Source of the DNA: Streptomyces sp. RB17
Lineage (GTDB): Bacteria > Actinomycetota > Actinomycetes > Streptomycetales > Streptomycetaceae
Assembly (NCBI RefSeq): GCF_009604455.1
Contig: NZ_WEGL01000004.1
Span: 1 to 64,000, forward strand
Direction: 5' to 3'
Length of the DNA: 64,000 nt
The notes under the pieces are model-generated. The model did not search any database. It worked only from the letters and a program-made list of their open reading frames with translations, and was not told where the DNA came from. Below, piece by piece: positions 59,092 to 64,000 of the stretch. The number at the start of each line of letters is the position of its first letter. The first letter of the stretch is position 1. The position numbers and the translations under genes are program-made.

Positions 59092-60540
59092 TCAATACTG
59101 TTGCCGGATCTCTTCGGTGAGACGGCGGACCGCGGCGAGCGGAATGGGCAGCCAGGCGGGCCGGTTGTGGGCCTCGTACACCGCCTCGTAGACGGCCTTG
59201 TCCGCCTCGAAGGCGCGCACCAGCAACGGGGCGCGGCGCGGATCCTGGCCGCCCCCGGCGGCGTAACCGGCGCAGTACGCCTGCCGGTTGTGCACCGCCC
59301 AGGCCGTGGCCCGGCGGGCCCACCCGGCCGCACGCGGCTCGTCGGGTCCCGGCTCGCCGGGCGGCCGTCCCAGCACCTCGGACAGGGCGTGGTGGGCCGC
59401 GTAGTCGAAGGAGCGCAGCATCGCCGCCACGTCACGCAGGGCCGGCTGCGGCCTGCGGCGTTCCTCGGGCGAGTGCCCGGGTTCGCCCTCGAAGTCGATG
59501 AGCACCCAGCCCTGCTCGGTGCGCAGCACCTGCCCGAGGTGCAGATCGCCGTGGATCCGCTGGACCAGCGGCGGCCGGTCCCCGAGGACGCTCTCCCGCA
59601 GCCCCTCGTGCAGCGCCCGCAACGCGTCGGCGTACGGAGCCAGGTCGGGCACCGCCCGCAGTCCCTCCGCCAGCCGTTCGCCCAGCAGGTCGAGCAGGGC
59701 CGTGCCCTCCGGCCCGCCGATCGGCCGGCTGCCCAGCTGCTCGGCGAGCGCGGTGTGCACCCGGGCGGTGGCGAGGCCCAGCCGGTACGACTCCTCGGCG
59801 AAGCCGCCGAGCGGTGCCTCGGTGCGGTCGCCGCCCGTCAGGCAGGCGCGGGCCTGGCCGGTGGCGGCCGCCCAGCCGTCCCCGCCCGAGCGCACGAACT
59901 CCTGCACGATGCCGAGGGTGAGCGCGCCCACCGGCGACTCCGCCGTGGTGTGCACCTGGGCGAGCGGCGCCGCGCTCGGCACGGAGCCGGCCCGCTGCAG
60001 CGCGCCGAGCAGCTCCAGCTCCGGGCTGGTCCCGGGCACGGGCCGGCGCAGCACCTTGAACATCGCCCGGTCCGCGAAGGCCACCGAGGTGTTGGACTGC
60101 TCCGCCGTGCTCGCCACTCCGGGGACCCCGAGCGGCAGTTCGCTCCCCGGCAGGCACTCGAAACGCACCGGGCCGTGCCCGTCCGCGCCGAAGCGTTCCA
60201 GCAGCCTGGTCATCAACTCCGGCTCCTGCGTCGCCTCGTACAGTGTCAGGGCCGGCCCGCCGGGCGCGGACAGCCGTCCGATCACCGCCTCGGACGGCAC
60301 CGGGGCAGGCCCCCGGCACATCCCGATCAGCGCCTGGTACGGCCCGTCCGCCCCGGCGTCGAACACCGCGACCAGGAGCGCCGGATCACCGGGCAGCACC
60401 CGCTCCAGAAGCCGTGTGGTGACGAGCGGCGCCCCGGCGTCCTTGCCCGCGAACCAGCGCCGTCCCGGCAACCAGCCCGCAAGCAGCCCGTCCAGCGCCA
60501 CCCGCACCCGCTCCAACTCCGCGTCCACGAGAGTCGTCAC
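59092..60540 (-). CDS. mak: Maltokinase
   Basis: Predicted 482-residue ATP-dependent kinase that converts maltose to maltose-1-phosphate, the GlgE donor. The phosphotransferase motifs are IHGDLHLGQVL (catalytic Asp) and WVLIDFEGEPGHSPEERR (metal Asp). GWLPGRRWFAGKD near the N-terminus is typical of actinobacterial Mak/Pep2. The GTG start overlaps the stop of a small ORF (GTGA). No treS lies beside it, so maltose would come from elsewhere or from glucan turnover by GlgX. Confidence 0.9.
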   Translation of the reverse strand: MTTLVDAELERVRVALDGLLAGWLPGRRWFAGKDAGAPLVTTRLLERVLPGDPALLVAVFDAGADGPYQALIGMCRGPAPVPSEAVIGRLSAPGGPALTLYEATQEPELMTRLLERFGADGHGPVRFECLPGSELPLGVPGVASTAEQSNTSVAFADRAMFKVLRRPVPGTSPELELLGALQRAGSVPSAAPLAQVHTTAESPVGALTLGIVQEFVRSGGDGWAAATGQARACLTGGDRTEAPLGGFAEESYRLGLATARVHTALAEQLGSRPIGGPEGTALLDLLGERLAEGLRAVPDLAPYADALRALHEGLRESVLGDRPPLVQRIHGDLHLGQVLRTEQGWVLIDFEGEPGHSPEERRRPQPALRDVAAMLRSFDYAAHHALSEVLGRPPGEPGPDEPRAAGWARRATAWAVHNRQAYCAGYAAGGGQDPRRAPLLVRAFEADKAVYEAVYEAHNRPAWLPIPLAAVRRLTEEIRQQY

Positions 60541-60650
60541 GCCACCCACACCCCCATCCGCACCAGCGGTGGAATGACACCGAGGCACGCGCCCACCGGC
60601 AGCAAGCCCCGCACCGCGCACGCCCGCTCCGTATCCATCAGGTTCGTCAC
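60537..60650 (-). CDS. Small chained ORF 3 upstream of mak
   Basis: Predicted 37-residue peptide beginning MTNLMDTERACAVRGLLPVG and ending MGVWVA. Its GTG start overlaps the stop of ORF 2, and its stop overlaps the GTG of mak, both as GTGA. The first nine residues resemble the start of Mak (MTTLVDAELER). It may be a functional leader peptide coupling translation, or a relic of a duplicated mak 5' end. Confidence 0.6.
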   Translation of the reverse strand: MTNLMDTERACAVRGLLPVGACLGVIPPLVRMGVWVA

Positions 60651-60784
60651 GCCGCCCGCGCCCCCGACCGCACACGAGGCACAGACATCCGCACCGGCGG
60701 CGGGAAGTCCCCGAGGCACGTGCCCACCGGCAGCCGAGCCACAGCACACGCCCGCTCCAGCTCCGTATCCACGAGATGCGTCAC
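60647..60784 (-). CDS. Small chained ORF 2 upstream of mak
   Basis: Predicted 45-residue peptide beginning MTHLVDTELERACAVARLPV, followed by GTCLGDFPPPVRM and ending RSGARAA. It overlaps ORF 1 and ORF 3 by 4 nt (GTGA at each side). Its C-terminus (PPPVRM...PRVRSGARAA) resembles that of the transposase-like gene (PPVRIPAPRERMGARAA), while its N-terminus resembles Mak, so it looks like a copy of the junction between those two genes. Confidence 0.6.
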   Translation of the reverse strand: MTHLVDTELERACAVARLPVGTCLGDFPPPVRMSVPRVRSGARAA

Positions 60785-60915
60785 GCCGCCCACACCCCCG
60801 ACCGCTCATGTCGCTCAGGCACCGCCACCGATGACGCGAAGGCACCGAGGCACGTGCCCACAGGCAACCCGCCGCGCACCGCGCACGCCCGCTCCGTGTC
60901 CACCAGGTTCGTCAT
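60781..60915 (-). CDS. Small chained ORF 1 upstream of mak
   Basis: Predicted 44-residue peptide beginning MTNLVDTERACAVRGGLPVG, then TCLGAFASS and ending ERSGVWAA. The ATG overlaps the stop of the transposase-like gene (ATGA), and its stop overlaps the GTG of ORF 2. The segment ACAVxRxLPVGxCLG is conserved in all three small ORFs, with two cysteines 11 positions apart. The conservation in frame suggests selection or very recent duplication. Confidence 0.6.
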   Translation of the reverse strand: MTNLVDTERACAVRGGLPVGTCLGAFASSVAVPERHERSGVWAA

Positions 60916-62234
60916 GCCGCCCGCGCCCCCATCCGCTCGCGAGGCGCGGGGATCCGCACCGGTGGCGGCCAGGCCTCGGTGTGCGGGGCCGTGGACAGGA
61001 CCGTGGCCGCGTGGGCCAGCGAGACCATCGTCATGTGGTGGTGCCAGCCGCGGAAGGAGCGGCCCTCGAAGTCCCGGATGCCGAGCCCCTCGCTGACCTC
61101 TGCCAGGTCACGCCTGACCCGGTGCCCGAGCATGGCGGTGCGGTAGACCGTGCCGAGCTGGGACTGCGGCAGGTTCGACAGCCAGTACTCGCTCGGCGTG
61201 CGCCGCGCCGGATCCCGCCAGGCGCCGACCAGGATCAGCTCCTGCTGGTCGGCGGGGACCGGCCGGGGGGCGCCTGGGCCCGTCCGGCGCAGCAGGACCC
61301 GGGCGGCGCCGACCGACGTGGCCCGCAGGGCGTCCGCCTCGTGGTCGTACCACTCCACCGGCAGGCACTGCCGGCTCAGCTCCGGGACCAGGGCGAGCGG
61401 GGAGCCGGGCGGGCACGGCGCGCCCGTGTCCTCGGCCACCGGCTCCGGCCGTCCGGCGCGCGGCGAGGGCCGCAGCGCCCGCAGCGCGACGCCCCGGGCC
61501 GCCGGGTCGATCCGCACCACGAAGGGCATACGGCGTTCCAGCAGCATCGCGCAGATGCCGTACGCGTCGCTCTCGCGCAGGTCCATCACCACCGGCCGGT
61601 GCGGCAGACCCCAGTCCCCGGCCATCGCGGACACCGCCTCCACCGCGCACTGCTCGGGCGGGCAGGAGCCGACGTCCGCCGGGATGCAGGCCCGGCGGCG
61701 CAGCGCGGCCTCGCCCGCCCAGCTCTCGGGCAGCGCGAGCCGCCAGTCGACCGGACACGATCCCCGGTCGGCGGCGAGCCACACCCCGACCGCCTGCTGA
61801 CAGTTGACGACCCGTCCGTACTGCGAGACCCACCGTCGCTCCACGCCCACCGAGTGCTGACCCACCTTGGAGATCACCAGCGGGTGGACCACCCAGGCGC
61901 GCGGCTCCAGCCGCAGCAGCAGGTCCGCCAGCTCCCGGCGGACCGGCTCGGCGGCCCACGGGGACTTGGTGATGAACTGGTAGAGGCTCTGTTCCACGCC
62001 GCCGCCGGCACCGTCGGCGATCGCCCGCATCGTCTTCCTCCCGGAGACGGAGAGCAGGCCTCTCACATAAAGCTCGCCCCAACGCCTCTGGTCGCTGCGC
62101 GGAATGGATCTGAACGTGCGGGAAATGATCTCGGAGATCACGGTCTCCGAGATCACGTTTTCGGAGATCACAGTCTCGGAGATCGCGGTCTCGGAAATCT
62201 CGGCGGACTCCACCATTTGACGTTCGCCGGGCAT
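60912..62234 (-). CDS. IS701-type transposase-like protein, probably domesticated
   Basis: Predicted 440-residue DDE_5 protein. Conserved features are KVGQHSVGVERRWVSQYGRVVNCQQAVG, VVMDLRESDAYG (second acidic position) and LGIRDFEGRSFRGWHHHMTMVSLAHA (third region). The first catalytic position, normally Asp-Asp before the Lys-Gly-His-Ser block, reads HPLVIS, so cleavage activity is doubtful. No terminal inverted repeats or target duplications are evident around the gene. Residues about 10-40 are five ISE[TN]V-type pentapeptides. GAGAGGG precedes ATG 62234. Its stop overlaps small ORF 1, which ties it to the mak operon. Confidence 0.75.
   Translation of the reverse strand: MPGERQMVESAEISETAISETVISENVISETVISEIISRTFRSIPRSDQRRWGELYVRGLLSVSGRKTMRAIADGAGGGVEQSLYQFITKSPWAAEPVRRELADLLLRLEPRAWVVHPLVISKVGQHSVGVERRWVSQYGRVVNCQQAVGVWLAADRGSCPVDWRLALPESWAGEAALRRRACIPADVGSCPPEQCAVEAVSAMAGDWGLPHRPVVMDLRESDAYGICAMLLERRMPFVVRIDPAARGVALRALRPSPRAGRPEPVAEDTGAPCPPGSPLALVPELSRQCLPVEWYDHEADALRATSVGAARVLLRRTGPGAPRPVPADQQELILVGAWRDPARRTPSEYWLSNLPQSQLGTVYRTAMLGHRVRRDLAEVSEGLGIRDFEGRSFRGWHHHMTMVSLAHAATVLSTAPHTEAWPPPVRIPAPRERMGARAA
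62131..62205 (-). repeat. Five 15-bp tandem repeats in the transposase-like gene
   Basis: TCGGAGATCACGGTC is repeated five times with few changes (62131, 62146, 62161, 62176, 62191), encoding ISE[TN][VA] pentapeptides near the N-terminus of the protein. The period keeps frame. Confidence 0.9.
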
Positions 62235-62452
62235 GACTCGGCCCTCTCTGGAATGCGTGAGGTTTTCGCCCGGGGCCGGCGCCGCGGACGCGGTGTGCGT
62301 CCGCCGGGGCGCCGGCCCCGGCAGGGACCCGCCGGCTCAGGGGGGTGGAGCCGACGGGTGTGCGGGACGGGGCGGGCGGTCGGGGGTGGACCCGCCTCGT
62401 CGTCCGTGCGGCCCCGGACCGGGGCCGCGCTGTTCGGGCCTGCCGGACAGGC
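62235..62452. other. Intergenic region, no gene seen
   Basis: This 218-bp gap separates two leftward genes. GGCGCCGGCCCCGG-type GC-rich arms near 62275-62320 may terminate the upstream gene, and the promoter of the transposase-like/mak run should lie here. No clear hexamers were found. Confidence 0.4.
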
Positions 62453-63154
62453 CTACGGCCGCAGGGCCGGCAGCGGGTCCGGGCTCAGCCGGCGGAACAG
62501 CGGTTCCCAGTCCGCGGGGGCCGCGCCCGGCTCGTTGTAGACCTCGAAGGTGCGGTCCACGGCCGCCGGGGAACCCAGCGCCCGGACACACGCCTCGGCC
62601 ACCGCGGCGCGCGAGACCCAGCCGTCACCGCGGTCGTCCTGCTCCAGCCGGACACCCGTGCCCGCGCTGCCGTCGTCGGCCAGCCAGCCCGGCCGTACGA
62701 CCGTGTAGGCGAACCCCGAGTCCCGTACCGCGTCCTCGCCGCGCAACCGCCAGTCGAGCAGCCGCCCGTAGGCGTTCATCGGATGCTCACGGCGGGTCAC
62801 GAAGATCTGGCTCACCAGCACGAACCGCGGCCGGACCGGATAGTCGGCGACCGCCGCCAGCACGTTGCGCACTCCGCTGTGCACGGTGCTCTCCGGAGAG
62901 TCCGGACCGGAGTCGGCGGTACCCGGCTCCACGCTGAACACCACGGCGGCACAGCCGCGCAACGCGGGCACCAGCGTGTCCGCGTACCGTACGTCCGCCT
63001 GCCACAGCTCGGTCCCCGGCGGCGGGGCAGCTCCTCGTTCCGGGTGCCGGCTGACCACCCGGACCCGCTCGCCCTCCTCGGCCAGTCTCCTGGTCACGAG
63101 GGAGCCGAGCCGGCCGGCTCCGCCGATCACCGCTATGGGGCCGTGCATGTGCAT
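62453..63154 (-). CDS. NAD(P)-binding NmrA/SDR-like protein
   Basis: Predicted 233-residue Rossmann-fold protein. IAVIGGAGRLGSLVTRRLAEEG is the dinucleotide-binding motif and VVSRHPERG suits NADP. Later, MNAYGRLLDWRLRGEDAVRDSGFAYTVVRPGWL is typical of atypical SDRs of the NmrA/NAD(P)H-binding group, where Tyr and Lys of the classical YxxxK are absent. GGGGG lies 4 nt before ATG 63154 and 10 nt before ATG 63148; either start is possible. It is 41 bp from the nucleotidyltransferase gene. The function is unknown. Confidence 0.78.
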   Translation of the reverse strand: MHMHGPIAVIGGAGRLGSLVTRRLAEEGERVRVVSRHPERGAAPPPGTELWQADVRYADTLVPALRGCAAVVFSVEPGTADSGPDSPESTVHSGVRNVLAAVADYPVRPRFVLVSQIFVTRREHPMNAYGRLLDWRLRGEDAVRDSGFAYTVVRPGWLADDGSAGTGVRLEQDDRGDGWVSRAAVAEACVRALGSPAAVDRTFEVYNEPGAAPADWEPLFRRLSPDPLPALRP

Positions 63155-63195
63155 GATTCCCCCTATGTGTCTGACACCTGTCGTCCCCCGCCGGG

Positions 63196-64000
63196 TCACA
63201 CCCAGCGCAGGACGTCGTCGGCGCTCGTCAGCGCGGTCGCCGCGGGCACGCCGGTGAGCGTGGGCACCCTCAGCCGCGGATAGACGGTGACGCCGCGGAA
63301 GCGGGACCCGGGACGCAGTACGGCGCCGTCGCCGATCGCCGTGAGCCCCTCCAGCCGGGTGGGCCGGCCGCGTTCCGAATGGATCACCGCCATCGGCCCG
63401 ACGTAGCTCTCCGAGACGTCGGCGTGCGCGCCGATCACCGCGGACTCGCCGACGGCGGAGTGCACGAGCGTGCTGCCCTCACGGATCTCGGCCCCGTCGC
63501 CGACGTCCGTGTGCTCCAGCCGTACGCCCGGTCCGATCTCGACGTCATGGCCGATGCGCACCCCGGGGCCGATCAGTACCGACCCCTCCTCGATCTTCTG
63601 GGCGAGAGTGGTGCCGGTCAGGTCGTCCTTCGTCTGCAGGCTGCTCTCGTGGATCAGCCGGTGCGATCCGGTCTGCCCGGACCGCACCATGAGCCGGTTC
63701 ATCTGCTCGTACTCCCCGTCGAGCACGAGCCGCAGCGTGTGCAGATAGTCCTGTACGTTTCCCAGGTCGCCGAGTCTGCCGATGGCGTGGGCGGCGACCG
63801 GGTGGCCGTGCCGGGCCAGCCAGGGCAGCAGGTCCCCGCCCCAGTCCAGCCGCTGGTGGGACTGCCGGAACAGCTCAGGTTCCCGGGCCAGCAGCCGCAG
63901 TCGGCCGCAGTCCACCAGGTACATACCGGCGTTGGTGGGCAACGTCGCCCGCCCGTCGGCGACCGCGTCCGGGAACAGCTCGCTCAGCCGGGCGGCGGCC
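63196..64000 (-). CDS. NDP-sugar pyrophosphorylase, 5' end beyond the window
   Basis: The visible 267 codons are the C-terminal part of a sugar-1-phosphate nucleotidyltransferase. TNAGMYLVDCGRL and WGGDLLPWLARHGHPVAAH end the catalytic domain. A left-handed beta-helix of hexapeptide repeats follows (SVLIGPGVRIGHDVEIGPGVRL, TDVGDGAEI, SAVGESAVIG, SYVGPMAVI). The frame remains open to position 64000 (AARLSELFPDAVADGRATL), so the start lies to the right. It may supply nucleotide sugars for envelope glycans; the sugar cannot be read from this part. Confidence 0.85.
   Translation of the reverse strand, partial: AAARLSELFPDAVADGRATLPTNAGMYLVDCGRLRLLAREPELFRQSHQRLDWGGDLLPWLARHGHPVAAHAIGRLGDLGNVQDYLHTLRLVLDGEYEQMNRLMVRSGQTGSHRLIHESSLQTKDDLTGTTLAQKIEEGSVLIGPGVRIGHDVEIGPGVRLEHTDVGDGAEIREGSTLVHSAVGESAVIGAHADVSESYVGPMAVIHSERGRPTRLEGLTAIGDGAVLRPGSRFRGVTVYPRLRVPTLTGVPAATALTSADDVLRWV

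Larger units (their letters stand above)
60541..60915 (-). repeat. Three tandem copies of a 110-134 bp unit
   Basis: Starts at 60915, 60784, 60650 and then mak at 60540 are spaced 131, 134 and 110 nt. Each unit has TGACG next to the start, a GGA(T/C)ACGGAG block, CGTGCCTCGG about 65 nt later and a GC-rich tail ending in GGGC/TGGCGTGACG. The units encode the three small ORFs. Confidence 0.85.

Noticed and set aside
60912..62234. Active insertion sequence
   Set aside because: No terminal inverted repeats or target-site duplication, first catalytic acidic residue missing, and the gene is embedded by overlap in an operon.

Overview
This 64-kb window is high-GC actinobacterial DNA, almost certainly Streptomyces. 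Supporting signs are the rRNA-operon leader at the left edge, an AtrA-type TetR gene divergent from ndh, a SCO4114/NsdA-like sporulation protein, the actinobacterial GlgM/GlgE/Mak route, heavy use of GTG starts, 4-nt start/stop overlaps and near absence of TTA codons in real genes. There is no phage, plasmid or CRISPR signature.

Layout. 1-530: leader and tandem promoters of an rRNA operon running leftward out of the window. 533-23235: chromosomal housekeeping and developmental genes: marR/MFS, a PAS-SpoIIE phosphatase, ndh/atrA, a membrane-tethered ECF sigma factor fused to a carbohydrate-binding module, a giant AfsR-like regulator with a repeat-expanded insert, a lasso-type asparagine-synthase cyclase without a visible precursor, a sporulation-associated regulator, lhgO, trmB, prsW, an aldo/keto reductase and an M23 peptidase under a c-di-AMP (ydaO) riboswitch. 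23711-31449: initiator tRNA, a MarR-controlled pair of riboflavin-type enzymes (reversed-domain RibD-like protein and GTP cyclohydrolase II), a 25-bp minisatellite, an arsenic island (arsR-aquaporin-arsC divergent from arsM), tRNA-Lys and an APC permease.

31689-45932: glgM, a gene-poor stretch with a recent ~0.2-kb duplication, then a divergent 12-gene block (33935-45932) with a VioB-type ferritin-like protein, three DJ-1/PfpI proteins, a GMC oxidoreductase, an ABM-VOC fusion, two SnoaL-like proteins, two DHA2 exporters, an aldo/keto reductase and LtrA. It has no recognisable PKS, NRPS or RiPP core and no local regulator, and I cannot match it to a described pathway.

45945-62234: one long leftward run in which alpha-glucan genes (mak, glgX, glgE, glgB, an AGE-family epimerase) are interleaved, often with 4-nt overlaps, with a partner-switching module (two STAS proteins, an RsbW-like kinase, an RsbU-like phosphatase with a degenerate receiver, a MinD-like ATPase). 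Upstream of mak, three previously uncalled 37-45-residue ORFs are chained start-on-stop between a domesticated IS701-type transposase gene and mak. They look like a triplicated gene junction. The window ends with an NAD(P)-binding protein and the 3' part of an NDP-sugar pyrophosphorylase gene cut by the right edge.

The most noteworthy candidates are (i) the signalling/alpha-glucan operon with its chained small ORFs, (ii) the 12-gene ferritin-like/DJ-1 divergon, (iii) the one-protein sigma-antisigma-sugar-sensor fusion.
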